A stretch of DNA of 64,000 bases from Promicromonospora sp049532985 (GCF_049532985.1 NZ_CP186693.1:2852001-2916000), one strand, 5' to 3'; positions 21,961 to 31,248 are shown, counted from the stretch's first letter. Numbers and translations are program-made. The notes: a model not told the origin generated them from the sequence alone.

Positions 21961-23368
21961 CGCGGCGGGGCCTGGGGTGGTGCTCGCCAGGCCCTCCCCG
22001 CAGGAGCACGTGCCCGGGCGCCCGGCGCGGTGAGCCCGGCACCGCCGGCGACCGGTACGCCGCCAGGACCGCTCCGGCGGCGGTCGCGAGCAGCACCACC
22101 ACCCCGCCGGCGACCAGGGCACCGCGCACGCCCAGCAGCTCCATCAGGAGGCCGAGCAGCGGCGGGCCTGCCAGACCCCACACCGTGCTCGCGCTGCGCC
22201 AGACACCCAGGACACGGCCCCGCATGGCGGCCGGCGGATCGGTCTGCAGCACGGTGGCCCCCGCGGTGTCCGCCAGCGACTCGACCACGGCCATCGGCGC
22301 CACGGCGACCAGCAGCACGGCCAGGCTCGGCGACAGCCCGGCCCCGACCTGGAGCAGCGCCCCGGCCGCGGCCAGCACCGCCACGAGCCGCACGGTCGGA
22401 CGGCGGAGCCGCCCCGCCAGGAACGCGCCGACGATGCCGCCCACGGCCAGCACGGTGGCCACGGTCGCGAAGTCCTGCGTGGTCCCGGCGAGGGCACCCG
22501 TGACGAGCACGGCCAGGGTGAGGGAGTAGTTGCGTCCGAGGACGGCGCTCACCGCGGTCACGCCCAGGAGCGCGACCAGGCGGGGACGGCTCCAGAAGTA
22601 CCGGATGCCGTCGAGCGACCCACCCCGTGCCGGGGCGGGCTCGACGGGGCGGGGCGGGAGCGCCGCGGGGACGGGCTCCACCGCCGCCAGCGGCTCGGTC
22701 GCCCCGGGAGGCCGCCGGTACGGCCGCAGGAACGGCACGAGCGCGGCGACCGCCAGGAACGAGACGCCGTTGGCCAGGTACGCCGCGGCCGGCCCCGTGA
22801 GCGCGACGAGGCCACCCGCGAGGCCGACGCCCGCCAGCCGGCCGACGCTGTGGGTCACGGAGCCGAGGCCGATCGCGGAGGGCACGTCGCCGGGTGCCAC
22901 GAGATCGTTGCCCAGCAGCGACGTGGCCGGGCCGTCCACGGCCGCCACCAGTCCGGTGATCGCCGACAGGGCGAGCAGCACCGGCGTGCTGAGCAGGTCG
23001 AGGCCGACCAGCCCCGCGGTCGCGAGAGCGATGACGCCCAGCGCCGCCTGGCTCCCGGCGACCACGGTCCTGCGCGGCCACCGGTCCACCACGGCGCCAC
23101 CGGCGACGCCGAAGAGCAGGCCGGGCGCGGCCTGGACCGCCAGCGAGAGGCCGGTCGCGGCCGGGGAACCCGTGATCTGGAGGACCAGCAGGTTCTGGAC
23201 GGTCATCTGCATCCAGGTACCGGCGCTGGAGACCAGGTTGGCGCCGGTCCACCAGCGCATCGCAGGATGCCGCAGGGCCCGCCACGGGGACCGGCCGGAA
23301 TCGGTGCCAGGCAGGGTGTTCGTCTTCGGCGCGCGCGGGCGCGCCCGGAGGAAGGCAGGGGTGGGCAC
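21866..23368 (-). CDS. MFS transporter (EntS/MFS_3-like)
   Basis: A 500-residue transporter with 10-12 hydrophobic segments. The N-terminal half shows LRHPAMRWWTGANLVSSAGTW and the helix 2-3 loop VAGGAVVDRWPRRTVV. The AMRGRVLGVWRSASTVWGL stretch is typical of MFS_3/EntS-like exporters, some of which export siderophores. A 40-residue loop (about 213-250) separates the halves. The C-terminal tail after residue 455 is Arg/Pro-rich and lies antisense to the convergent MFS gene, so its coding value is doubtful although the frame stays open. GTG start at 23368 with GGAAAG 5 nt upstream. Confidence 0.85.
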   Translation of the reverse strand: MPTPAFLRARPRAPKTNTLPGTDSGRSPWRALRHPAMRWWTGANLVSSAGTWMQMTVQNLLVLQITGSPAATGLSLAVQAAPGLLFGVAGGAVVDRWPRRTVVAGSQAALGVIALATAGLVGLDLLSTPVLLALSAITGLVAAVDGPATSLLGNDLVAPGDVPSAIGLGSVTHSVGRLAGVGLAGGLVALTGPAAAYLANGVSFLAVAALVPFLRPYRRPPGATEPLAAVEPVPAALPPRPVEPAPARGGSLDGIRYFWSRPRLVALLGVTAVSAVLGRNYSLTLAVLVTGALAGTTQDFATVATVLAVGGIVGAFLAGRLRRPTVRLVAVLAAAGALLQVGAGLSPSLAVLLVAVAPMAVVESLADTAGATVLQTDPPAAMRGRVLGVWRSASTVWGLAGPPLLGLLMELLGVRGALVAGGVVVLLATAAGAVLAAYRSPAVPGSPRRAPGHVLLRGGPGEHHPRPRRVRPVRATGRRPGASAPTAPPPARARRRAART

Positions 23369-23568
23369 GGCAACTTTCCGTCAGGGAGGAGACGCCGCCC
23401 GGCCGGTGTCGCCGGGCGCGGCGCCGACCATTGAAACAACCGCTTCCCGGTGCGCTCCACCCTCTGGGCCCGTTCGTGAGCAAGGTCGCAGAGGACCCCG
23501 CCCGGCCCTGCACCTCAGGCCCTGCGCCGCAGACCCGGCGCCTCAGGTTCCGTGCGTCGGGCCCTGCC

Positions 23569-24114
23569 TCAGGAGGCCTTCGTGGTCCCGGCGCGGTAGA
23601 GGCCTGCGGCCCTGCGCAGCGCCTCGCGGGCCCGCCGGCGGTCACCCGCGGCGTCGTAGGCGAAGGCCAGGTGGTACCAGGCGCGCCAGTCCTCGGGGGC
23701 CGCCTCGACGGCGGCGCGCCGGGGCTCGAACGCCGCGTCGGCCGCGGCCCGGTCGATGCGCCCGCCCGGCGAGCGCGGCAGGTCGTCCACCGGCAGGTCA
23801 CCCTCCGCGAACAGCGTGTCCGCCATCCGCTGCACCGTCGCGGCGAGCCAGTACTCCCGGGCGATGAGCCCGATGACCAGCAGCGGGATGACCAACACAC
23901 CGAGGCCGATCGCGACCAGCACCGGCTCGCCCGTGCCGATCATCGCGACGCCGCGCCCCGCGATCTGCCAGACGTACAGTGCGAGCAGCGCCGTCACGGC
24001 CAGGGCGCCCGCCAGCCCTCGGGGCAGGCCCCGGCGGCCCGGCGACGCGTCCGGCGTCGGCGGCCCCGGCACCTCCGCCGGGCCGTCGGAGCGCTCGCGG
24101 CCCTCGTCGCTCAC
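23569..24114 (-). CDS. Membrane protein with C-terminal TPR-like helices, downstream of dapB
   Basis: A 181-residue protein with a charged Pro-rich head (1-30), two membrane segments (GLAGALAVTALLALYVWQIA and PVLVAIGLGVLVIPLLVIGL) and a soluble C-terminus whose AVEAAPEDWRAWYHLAFAYD and DRRRAREALRRAAGLYRAG form a tetratricopeptide-like pair. The GTG at 24114 overlaps the dapB stop in a GTGA junction, so it is translationally coupled to dapB; this arrangement recurs in Actinobacteria. The function is unknown. The 200 bp downstream to the MFS start contain no ORF I would support. Confidence 0.8.
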   Translation of the reverse strand: MSDEGRERSDGPAEVPGPPTPDASPGRRGLPRGLAGALAVTALLALYVWQIAGRGVAMIGTGEPVLVAIGLGVLVIPLLVIGLIAREYWLAATVQRMADTLFAEGDLPVDDLPRSPGGRIDRAAADAAFEPRRAAVEAAPEDWRAWYHLAFAYDAAGDRRRAREALRRAAGLYRAGTTKAS

Positions 24115-24884
24115 GACAGGTCCAGCACGTTCTCGAGGCCCACGGTGAGCCCGGGACGGGACACCACGGAGCGGACGGCGAGCAGCACGCCCGGCATGAA
24201 GGACGCGCGGTCGAAGGAGTCCTGCCGGATCACGAGCTGCTCCCCCTCGTTGCCGAACAGGATCTCCTCGTGCGCCACCAGGCCGCGCAACCGCACGGCG
24301 TGCACGCGTACCCCGTCCACGTCGGCGCCGCGCGCCTCCCAGCCGGACTCGGTGGCGTCCGGCGAGGGCCCGCGTCCCGCCTCGGCGCGGGCCGCCGCGA
24401 TGGCCGCGGCGGTGTGCCGGGCGGTGCCCGACGGAGCATCGACCTTGTTCGGGTGGTGCAGCTCGACCACCTCGGCCGACTCGAAGTAGCGCGCGGCCTT
24501 GGCGGCGAACGTCATGGCCAGCACCGCCGACAGGCCGAAGTTCGGGGCGATGAGCACGCCGAGCGCTCCCGGGCTGCCCTGGCCCCCGGGGGACAGCTCG
24601 GCGAGGTGCGCCGCGACACGGGCCCGGGAGTCGTCGTCCCAGCCCGTGGTGCCGACCACGGCGTGGGCGCCGGCGTCGAGCACGGCGTGCACGTTCGCCT
24701 CGGTGACGGCCGGCACGGTGAAGTCGACGACGACGTCGGCCCCCGCGAGGCTCTCCGCGGAGACGGTGTCGCCGCGGCCCAGGCGCGCGACGAGCCGGAG
24801 GCCGTCGGCGCCCTCGACCGCCGCGCACGCCTGGCTGCCCATGCGCCCGCCCGCACCGAGCACGGCCACCTTGATCTCACTCAC
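24111..24884 (-). CDS. dapB: 4-hydroxy-tetrahydrodipicolinate reductase
   Basis: Second step of the DAP branch after DapA: NAD(P)H-dependent reduction. The 257-residue protein has the Rossmann motif VAVLGAGGRMGSQ at the N-terminus, VVDFTVPAVTEAN, GTTGWDDDSRARV and the catalytic loop ELHHPNKVDAPSGTA with the His-His pair and Lys. The C-terminus GLENVLDLS is typical. ATG at 24884. It lies after the M16 protease gene with a 19-bp palindrome between them, and is coupled to the TPR gene downstream. Confidence 0.95.
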   Translation of the reverse strand: MSEIKVAVLGAGGRMGSQACAAVEGADGLRLVARLGRGDTVSAESLAGADVVVDFTVPAVTEANVHAVLDAGAHAVVGTTGWDDDSRARVAAHLAELSPGGQGSPGALGVLIAPNFGLSAVLAMTFAAKAARYFESAEVVELHHPNKVDAPSGTARHTAAAIAAARAEAGRGPSPDATESGWEARGADVDGVRVHAVRLRGLVAHEEILFGNEGEQLVIRQDSFDRASFMPGVLLAVRSVVSRPGLTVGLENVLDLS

Positions 24885-24908
24885 GATCTACCACCCTACG
24901 TAGTCGTC

Positions 24909-24963
24909 GAGTGCGGGACATTCGCCCGTTCTGGTGCGCCGAAAGGGCGAATGTCCCGCACTC
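24909..24963. repeat. GAGTGC palindrome, copy 1 (between M16 protease and dapB)
   Basis: GAGTGCGGGACATTCGCCC at 24909-24927 and its exact complement at 24945-24963 flank a 17-nt loop. It lies 10 bp after the protease stop and 25 bp before the dapB ATG. It can act as a terminator, and belongs to a three-member family in this window (also 36325-36382 and 60164-60220). Confidence 0.85.
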
Positions 24964-24973
24964 AACGGGTCAG

Positions 24974-26302
24974 TCAGTTGTTGGAAGGGCCCACGCGGAC
25001 TATCGAGCGGGGGCGGGACGCCAGGTCCTGCGCCAGCGACTGGACGTCCGACGCCGTGACCGACTGGATGCGGTCCAACGACTCGGCCAGGGACAGGAGC
25101 TCGCCGTAGACGAGCTCGGCCTTGCCGAGGCGGCTCATGCGCGAGCCGGAGTCCTCCAGGCCGAGCACCGTACCGCCGGAGAGCTGCCCGACGGACCGCT
25201 TCAGCTCGGCCTCGGTGATGCCGTCGTGCGCGAGCTTCTCCAGCTCCGCCACGAGCAGCTCGGTGACCTGGTCCGCCTTCGCGGACGCGCAGCCCGCGTA
25301 CAGGCCGAAGGTGCCGAGCCCGCCGTGCGCGGAGGCGAACGAGTAGGTCGAGTACGCCAGACCCCGCTTCTCGCGGATCTCCTGGAACAGCCGGGACGAC
25401 ATGCCGCCGCCCAGCACGGCGTTGAGCACCGACAGGGCGAACCGCCGGTCGTCCGTCGCGGAGATGCCCGTGGAGCCGACGATGATGTTGGTCTGCTCGA
25501 CCGGCCGCTCGACCAGGCGCTCGGTGCCGGCGTCCGGCACGCCCACGCGGTCCTCCGCGACCGGCCGGCGGTCGCGGGGGGCGACGGCGGCATCGAGGTC
25601 CCAGCCGCCGTCGGACAGGGCCTGGGTCACCTGCTGCACGAGCTTGTCGTGGTCGATCCCGCCCGCCGCGGTGACGACCAGCGTCTCCGGGCGGTAGTTC
25701 CAGCGGTAGTGGTCCCAGACGGCGTCGCGCGGCACCGCGTTGATGGTCTCGGGGGTGCCGCCGATGGGCCGGCCCAGCGCGTGGTCGCCCAGGACGGCGG
25801 CCGAGAACTGCTCGTGCACGACGTCGGTCGGGTCGTCGTCGTTCATCGCGAGCTCTTCGAGGATGACGCCGCGCTCGGTCTCCAGCTCGTCGGAGTCCAG
25901 GCGGGCGGAGGTGACCATGTCGGAGATGACGTCGACCGCCATCGGCAGGTCCGAGTCGAGCACCCGCGCGTAGTAGCAGGTGTGCTCCTTGCCCGTGGCG
26001 GCGTTGGCCTCCCCGCCGACGGCGTCGAACGCCTCGGCGATGTCCATCGCGGTCCGCCGGGTGGTGCCCTTGAAGAGCAGGTGCTCCAGGAAGTGCGTCG
26101 AGCCGAAGTGGCCGTCGGTCTCGTCCCGCGAGCCGACGCCGATCCACGCGCCCACCGTCGCCGAGCGCTGGCCCGGCATGTGCTCGGTGAGGACACGGAC
26201 ACCGCCGGGCAGGACGGAGCGACGGATCGTCGCGCCGTCCTGCCCGGCGGTGAGCTCGGCACCGGGCTCGCCCGCGGGGACGAGCGGCAGGTGCCATGCC
26301 AT
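24974..26302 (-). CDS. M16-family zinc metallopeptidase (mitochondrial processing peptidase-like)
   Basis: A 442-residue pitrilysin/MPP-type protease. The inverted zinc motif H-x-x-E-H is in GSTHFLEHLLFKGT, and the third ligand Glu follows in ERGVILEELAMNDDDP. The second, catalytically silent half carries AVLGGGMSSRLFQEIREKRG with the conserved Arg-Tyr region GLAYSTYSF. The ATG at 26302 (MAWHLPLVP) begins one base after the pnp stop, so it is tightly coupled to pnp, the standard rpsO-pnp-M16-dapB order of Actinobacteria. Substrates are unknown; processing or peptide turnover is likely. Confidence 0.93.
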   Translation of the reverse strand: MAWHLPLVPAGEPGAELTAGQDGATIRRSVLPGGVRVLTEHMPGQRSATVGAWIGVGSRDETDGHFGSTHFLEHLLFKGTTRRTAMDIAEAFDAVGGEANAATGKEHTCYYARVLDSDLPMAVDVISDMVTSARLDSDELETERGVILEELAMNDDDPTDVVHEQFSAAVLGDHALGRPIGGTPETINAVPRDAVWDHYRWNYRPETLVVTAAGGIDHDKLVQQVTQALSDGGWDLDAAVAPRDRRPVAEDRVGVPDAGTERLVERPVEQTNIIVGSTGISATDDRRFALSVLNAVLGGGMSSRLFQEIREKRGLAYSTYSFASAHGGLGTFGLYAGCASAKADQVTELLVAELEKLAHDGITEAELKRSVGQLSGGTVLGLEDSGSRMSRLGKAELVYGELLSLAESLDRIQSVTASDVQSLAQDLASRPRSIVRVGPSNN

Positions 26303-26303
26303 G

Positions 26304-28538
26304 TCAGGCGTCCGCGGGTGCGGGGGTCTCGGCGGCCTCGGCCGGGGCCGACTCCTCCTCGTCGGTGACGGCGACCAGCGACAGCTTGCCGCGCGGGTCG
26401 ATCTCACCGATCTCGACCTGGACCTTCTGGCCGATGGACAGCACGTCGTCGACGTTCTCGACGCGCTTGCCGCCCACGAGCTTGCGGATCTGGCTGATGT
26501 GCAGCAGACCGTCCTTGCCCGGGGACAGCGAGATGAACGCGCCGAACGACGTCGTCTTGACGACGGTGCCGACGAACCGCTCGCCCACCTCGGGGACGTG
26601 CGGGTTGGCGATCGCGTTGATCGCCGCGCGGGCGGCCTCGGCCGAGGGGCCGTCGGTGGCACCGATGTACACGGTGCCGTCGTCCTCGATGGAGATGTCC
26701 GCGCCCGTCTCCTCCTGGATCTGGTTGATCATCTTGCCCTTCGGTCCGATGACCTCGCCGATCTTGTCGGTCGGGACCTTCACCGTGATGACGCGCGGGG
26801 CGTTCGGGGACATCTCGTCCGGGACGTCGATCGCCTCGGCGAGCACCTCGAGGATCGTCAGGCGGGCGTCGCGCGCCTGGCCCAGGGCGGCCGCGAGGAC
26901 CGACGCCGGGATGCCGTCGAGCTTCGTGTCGAGCTGGATGGCGGTGACGAACTCCTTGGTGCCGGCGACCTTGAAGTCCATGTCGCCGAAGGCGTCCTCG
27001 GCACCCAGGATGTCCGTCATCGCGGCGTAGCGGGTCTCGCCCTCCACGGTGTCGGACACGAGGCCCATCGCGATGCCGGCGACCGGGGCGCGCAGCGGCA
27101 CACCGGCGTTGAGCAGCGACAGCGTGCTGGCGCACACGGAGCCCATCGAGGTCGAGCCGTTGGAGCCGAGGGCCTCGGACACCTGACGGATCGCGTAGGG
27201 GAACTCCTCGCGGCTCGGCAGCACCGGCACCAGGGCACGCTCGGCGAGCGCGCCGTGGCCGATCTCGCGGCGCTTCGGGCTGCCCACGCGGCCGGTCTCA
27301 CCGGTCGAGTACGGCGGGAAGTTGTAGTTGTGCATGTAGCGCTTGCGCGTCTCCGGACCGAGCGAGTCGATCTGCTGCTCCATGCGGAGCATGTTCAGCG
27401 TGGTGACACCCAGGATCTGGGTCTCGCCGCGCTCGAAGATCGCGGAGCCGTGCACGCGGGGCAGCACCTCGACCTCGGCCGAGAGGGTGCGGATGTCCGC
27501 GAGGCCACGACCGTCGATGCGCACGCCGTCGGTGAGCACGCGCTGGCGCACGAGCTGCTTCTGCAGCGAGCGGAAGGCGGCCGACAGCTCCTTCTCGCGG
27601 CCCTCGAACTGGGCGTCGAGCTGCTCGTGCAGCCCGGCCTTGATCTCGTCGAGGGTGTTCTCGCGCTGCTGCTTGTCGGCGATGGTGAGCGCGTCGCGCG
27701 TGGCGGCGGTCACGGCACCCTCGACGGCGGCGTACGCGTCGGGCTGGTAGTCCGGGAAGAGCGGGAACTCCTGCGTCTCCTTGGCGGACTGCGCGGCGAG
27801 CGCGGCCTGCGCGTCGCACAGGGCCTTGATGAACGGCTTGGCCGCCTCGATGCCCTCGGCGACGACCTCCTCGGTGGGGGCCGCGACGCCGTCGTTCTTG
27901 ATGAGGTTCCACGCGTCGTCGGTGGCCTCGGCCTCGATCATGGCGATCGCGACGTCGTCACCCACGACACGGCCCGCCACGACCATGTCGAAGACCGCGC
28001 GCTCCTTGTCGGAGTACTTCGGGAACGCGACCCACTGGCCGTCGACCAGCGCGATGCGCACCGCGCCGACCGGGCCGTCGAACGGCAGGCCGGAGATCTG
28101 GGTCGACGCCGACGCGGCGTTGATCGCCAGGGTGTCGTACGCGTCGTCCGGGTGGATCGCCATGACGGTGATGACCACCTGGACCTCGTTGCGCAGGCCC
28201 TTGACGAACAGCGGGCGCAGCGGGCGGTCGATCAGGCGGCAGGCCAGGATCGCCTCGGTCGAGGGGCGGCCCTCGCGGCGGAAGAACGAGCCGGGGATGC
28301 GGCCCGCGGCGTACATCCGCTCCTCGACGTCCACCGTCAGCGGGAAGAAGTCGAACTGGTCCTTGGGGTGCTTGCCGGCGGCCGTGGTCGACAGCAGCAT
28401 GGTCTCGCCGTCGAGGTAGGCGGCGACGGAGCCGGCGGCCTGCTTGGCGAGGCGCCCGGTCTCGAACCGGACGGTACGGGTGCCGAAGCGGCCGTTGTCG
28501 ATGACGGCCTCGGCGAACTGGATCTCGGGACCCTCCAC
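26304..28538 (-). CDS. pnp: Polyribonucleotide nucleotidyltransferase (PNPase)
   Basis: A 744-residue phosphorolytic 3'-5' exoribonuclease and polymerase. Two RNase PH-like domains carry FFRREGRPSTEAILACRLID and the second-core signature GHGALAERALVPVLP with SLLNAGVPLRAPVAGIAMG; the C-terminus adds a KH domain (IGEVIGPKGKMINQIQEETG) and an S1 domain (VGTVVKTTSFGAFISLSPG) with an acidic Ala/Glu tail. GTG start at 28538 with AAGGAGGG 6 nt upstream. The 204-bp leader to rpsO contains the rpsO terminator, so pnp may also have its own promoter. Confidence 0.97.
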   Translation of the reverse strand: MEGPEIQFAEAVIDNGRFGTRTVRFETGRLAKQAAGSVAAYLDGETMLLSTTAAGKHPKDQFDFFPLTVDVEERMYAAGRIPGSFFRREGRPSTEAILACRLIDRPLRPLFVKGLRNEVQVVITVMAIHPDDAYDTLAINAASASTQISGLPFDGPVGAVRIALVDGQWVAFPKYSDKERAVFDMVVAGRVVGDDVAIAMIEAEATDDAWNLIKNDGVAAPTEEVVAEGIEAAKPFIKALCDAQAALAAQSAKETQEFPLFPDYQPDAYAAVEGAVTAATRDALTIADKQQRENTLDEIKAGLHEQLDAQFEGREKELSAAFRSLQKQLVRQRVLTDGVRIDGRGLADIRTLSAEVEVLPRVHGSAIFERGETQILGVTTLNMLRMEQQIDSLGPETRKRYMHNYNFPPYSTGETGRVGSPKRREIGHGALAERALVPVLPSREEFPYAIRQVSEALGSNGSTSMGSVCASTLSLLNAGVPLRAPVAGIAMGLVSDTVEGETRYAAMTDILGAEDAFGDMDFKVAGTKEFVTAIQLDTKLDGIPASVLAAALGQARDARLTILEVLAEAIDVPDEMSPNAPRVITVKVPTDKIGEVIGPKGKMINQIQEETGADISIEDDGTVYIGATDGPSAEAARAAINAIANPHVPEVGERFVGTVVKTTSFGAFISLSPGKDGLLHISQIRKLVGGKRVENVDDVLSIGQKVQVEIGEIDPRGKLSLVAVTDEEESAPAEAAETPAPADA

Positions 28539-28696
28539 GGGTGCCCTCCTTGTTCTCTCGTACGCCCCCGTGCCCGACGGTCATCGATCGAGGCCCACCG
28601 AGCCGTCGCTGGTGCGACGTTCTCGGGAGGCCACTACCGAGGACCGGACGAGGTCACGGGCGGCGCTGTGGTTGTTGTACTACAGCATCTCACCAG

Positions 28697-28731
28697 ACCA
28701 GCCCGGCCCCCGCAGCGGGGGCCGGGCTGGT
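28697..28731 (-). terminator. Terminator of rpsO
   Basis: ACCAGCCCGGCCCCC at 28697-28711 and its exact complement at 28717-28731 form a 15-bp GC stem with a 5-nt loop, 11 bp past the rpsO stop. Confidence 0.88.
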
Positions 28732-28742
28732 AGGCGTCAGGT

Positions 28743-29012
28743 TCAGCGGCGCAGGCCGAGCTTGTCGACCAGGGCGCGGTAGCGCTCGATGTCGATGCCC
28801 CGCAGGTAGCCCTGGAGACGACGACGCTGGCCCACCAGGAGCAGCAGACCACGACGGCTGTGGTGGTCGTGCTTGTGCTCCTTGAGGTGCTCGGTCAGGT
28901 CCTTGATGCGCTGCGTGAGGAGCGCGATCTGCACCTCGGGCGAGCCGGTGTCGCCCGGCTTGGTCCCGTACTCGGAAATGATCTGCTGCTTCGTGGCAGT
29001 GTCGAGCGGCAT
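28743..29012 (-). CDS. rpsO: 30S ribosomal protein S15
   Basis: The 89-residue primary 16S rRNA-binding protein S15, of standard length. Family stretches: KQQIISEYGTKPGDTGSPEV, the LTEHLKEHKHDHHSRRGLL rRNA-binding loop and the LQGYLRGIDIERYRALVDKL helix. ATG at 29012 with GGAGAG 5 nt upstream. It precedes pnp on the same strand with a strong terminator between, as in most bacteria. Confidence 0.98.
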   Translation of the reverse strand: MPLDTATKQQIISEYGTKPGDTGSPEVQIALLTQRIKDLTEHLKEHKHDHHSRRGLLLLVGQRRRLQGYLRGIDIERYRALVDKLGLRR

Positions 29013-29145
29013 GGCTCTCCTTCAGTGTCGTTGCGCGGTGCTCCGGGACTCGTTCACCGGGCGCTCTGGATCCGCGGCCGTTCAGACGGCGGTACAACAT
29101 TACCAGTGCTGAGCCAGTACGTCCGACTGCCCGGATGAGACCTCC

Positions 29146-29199
29146 CGCACGTGTCGGACGCTCAGGTCACCCGAGCGACCTGAGCGTCTGGCACGTGCG
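29146..29199 (-). terminator. Terminator of the heme peroxidase gene
   Basis: A 23-bp stem with two mismatches (arms 29146-29168 and 29177-29199, beginning CGCACGTGTCGGACGCTC) and an 8-nt loop begins 12 bp past the peroxidase stop and isolates it from rpsO. Confidence 0.85.
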
Positions 29200-29211
29200 G
29201 CGCTGTGGACG

Positions 29212-31146
29212 TCACGCGCCGTCGTGGCCTGCGTAGCCCGTGCCCGTGGTGTCCCGGCGGAACTGCGGCAGGCCCGCCTCGTCCTGACCGACCGGGAACA
29301 CCCCGGCGAACGCCAGCAGGTCCGTGATCGTCGTGACCAGGCGCCCGTCCTCGAACCGCACCCCGTACGCCGGGTTCCAGTCGCCGCCGGGCCGGCGCAT
29401 GAACGAGTCGGGATCCAGGCGCAGCAGGTAGAGGAACGTCTCGACCAGGATGCGGCTGCCCACCTCGCCCAGGAAGCTGCCGTTGCCCTGGACCTCGGCC
29501 TCCTTGAGCACGTAGTACCACAAGGGTGTGCCGTCCAGGTCGTCGAGCGCCGCCACCACCTCGGGCGACGCGTTCCGGCGGAGCTGCTCCGGCGTGAGCG
29601 GACGCACGCGCAGCGCCCGCGCCACGGCCTCCCCCGTCGGGATCGCCAGCATGTACCCGCGCAGCAGGTTGCGCTGCGCGAGCTGCTTCAGCAGCGCCCG
29701 GACCGGACCCGAGGCCGCGTTGCCCTCGTTGAGCAGGTCTCCGAGGCCGTCGGCCAGGAACGGGTCGATCTTGCGGGCCATGCGGAACGTCAGGGGGTCT
29801 CCCTTGTCGGTCAGCCGGGTCCACTCGACGGGCCAGTTCGACGGCAGGGCGGGGAGCGGGTTCGCTGGGTCGGGCGACAGCCCGCCGTTGCCGGTGAACC
29901 GGAAGAGCTGGTCCAGCGTCGCCACCCCGCCGGGCCCGCCGCCCGTGAAGTTGACGTTGAAGTCGTAGGCGCCGCGCACCATCGAGTGCCCGAACCGGAA
30001 CGCCGCCACCGCGAACTCCAGCGGCATCGCGACCCGGCGGGCGGGCCGGAACAGCGACGGCCCCGTCGCCAGGACCGAGTCCAGGACGCCGGCCTTGGTC
30101 AGGGTGCGCAGGTAGTCGTGCACGACCAGCCACTGGTAGTGGAACCGGACGAGCTGCTGCGCGCGGTCGAACAGCGAACGCTGCGTCACCGCGAACCACG
30201 GCTCGTGCCGCGACACCCAGTCCACCACCGCGTTGTGGAACCGGATCATCGCCACGTGGAACTGCGCCACCACGAGGTTCTCGTCGTTGCGGCTGTCGGG
30301 GATCAGCGGCATGCGCTCGCTGCCCGGCGCGGTGCTGCGGGGCAGGTCGCGCTGCGGGTCGTCGCCGGGCGCCACGAGCTGGAACCCGCCGATCGGCTGC
30401 GTCGAGACCCGGCCGAGGCGCAGCTTGGCCGAGCCCGGCACGTACGCCGCCTCGCTGCGGGTGGTGCCCCGGTCCTTCTCCCCCTCGAACCGGGGCCCCG
30501 ACCCGTACAGGCTGTCGAGGTCCAGGAGCGGGATGCGGCCGTTGTGCAGGCTGCGCCGGACGACGTCGGGCGCGAAGACGCGGAACGGGTCGCTGACCAC
30601 GTCACCCAGCGCCTGGTCCCCGCCCGGGCCGGAGCCGTCGTCGGGGCCGTTCGTGTTGAGCGTGATGTCGTGGTCGATGAACTGGCCCCAGTAGGTGTAG
30701 ATCGCGGGGACCGTCGAGTCGCGCGGCGGTGCCGGCGTCGCCGGGGGCGCGCCCGGGGACGGCGCGGGCGGCGGCCCCGCGGGGGCCTCGATCATGCCGG
30801 CACCGAGCCGCAGCAGGGCGTCCCGGGTCTGCGCCACCCGGTCGCCCACGGGCAGGTGGGCCTCCGGGAACTGCCGGGCGAGGTCGCGCAGCAGGTAGTC
30901 GAACGACGTCGTGGCGTCGAACCGGTGCTCGCGCAGGTCGCGCCGCACGGCGGCCTCGGTGCGCGGCATGAGCGTCGCCGTGCTGTCCTGCGGCGCGGCC
31001 TGCGCGTCCGCGTCGGCCGGTACGAACACGCCACCGTGCCCGATGCGGCGCACCGTCCGGCCGGCCGGTGTCTGCGCCAGGTCGACCGCCTCGTGCGGGG
31101 TGTGGTTGGGGTCGCCCTGGGGCGGCGCCTGGGTGGTCTGGGCCAT
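29212..31146 (-). CDS. Animal-type heme peroxidase (peroxidase-cyclooxygenase superfamily)
   Basis: A 644-residue peroxidase of the myeloperoxidase-related superfamily, rare in bacteria. Key residues: distal His159 with neighbouring Asp in WGQFIDHDIT, catalytic Arg286 in DSRNDEN, and proximal His387 in FRFGHSMVRGAYDFN; the CaII-binding-like loop and RIPLLDLDSLYGSGP are also typical. The N-terminus (MAQTTQAPPQGDPNHTPHEA) has no signal peptide, so export is not indicated. A Pro/Ala insert at 122-142 sits just before the distal helix. ATG at 31146 with AAGGAGAG 5 nt upstream. The gene has its own strong terminator and interrupts the rpsO-ribF synteny, suggesting acquisition. Bacterial members may halogenate or make antimicrobial oxidants; the substrate here is unknown. 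Confidence 0.92.
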   Translation of the reverse strand: MAQTTQAPPQGDPNHTPHEAVDLAQTPAGRTVRRIGHGGVFVPADADAQAAPQDSTATLMPRTEAAVRRDLREHRFDATTSFDYLLRDLARQFPEAHLPVGDRVAQTRDALLRLGAGMIEAPAGPPPAPSPGAPPATPAPPRDSTVPAIYTYWGQFIDHDITLNTNGPDDGSGPGGDQALGDVVSDPFRVFAPDVVRRSLHNGRIPLLDLDSLYGSGPRFEGEKDRGTTRSEAAYVPGSAKLRLGRVSTQPIGGFQLVAPGDDPQRDLPRSTAPGSERMPLIPDSRNDENLVVAQFHVAMIRFHNAVVDWVSRHEPWFAVTQRSLFDRAQQLVRFHYQWLVVHDYLRTLTKAGVLDSVLATGPSLFRPARRVAMPLEFAVAAFRFGHSMVRGAYDFNVNFTGGGPGGVATLDQLFRFTGNGGLSPDPANPLPALPSNWPVEWTRLTDKGDPLTFRMARKIDPFLADGLGDLLNEGNAASGPVRALLKQLAQRNLLRGYMLAIPTGEAVARALRVRPLTPEQLRRNASPEVVAALDDLDGTPLWYYVLKEAEVQGNGSFLGEVGSRILVETFLYLLRLDPDSFMRRPGGDWNPAYGVRFEDGRLVTTITDLLAFAGVFPVGQDEAGLPQFRRDTTGTGYAGHDGA

Positions 31147-31248
31147 GATCCTCTCCTTGGCTGGTGTGAAGGCCTTCCACCAGGGGAGAGCGGGACGCCG
31201 CGGCCTGCGTGCCGGGTTCGGCCAGGGCCGAATCACCCGGCGCAGGCG

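Noticed and set aside
24909..24963. Insertion-sequence ends
   Set aside because: The GAGTGC arms are single hairpins with no transposase or target duplication between them.
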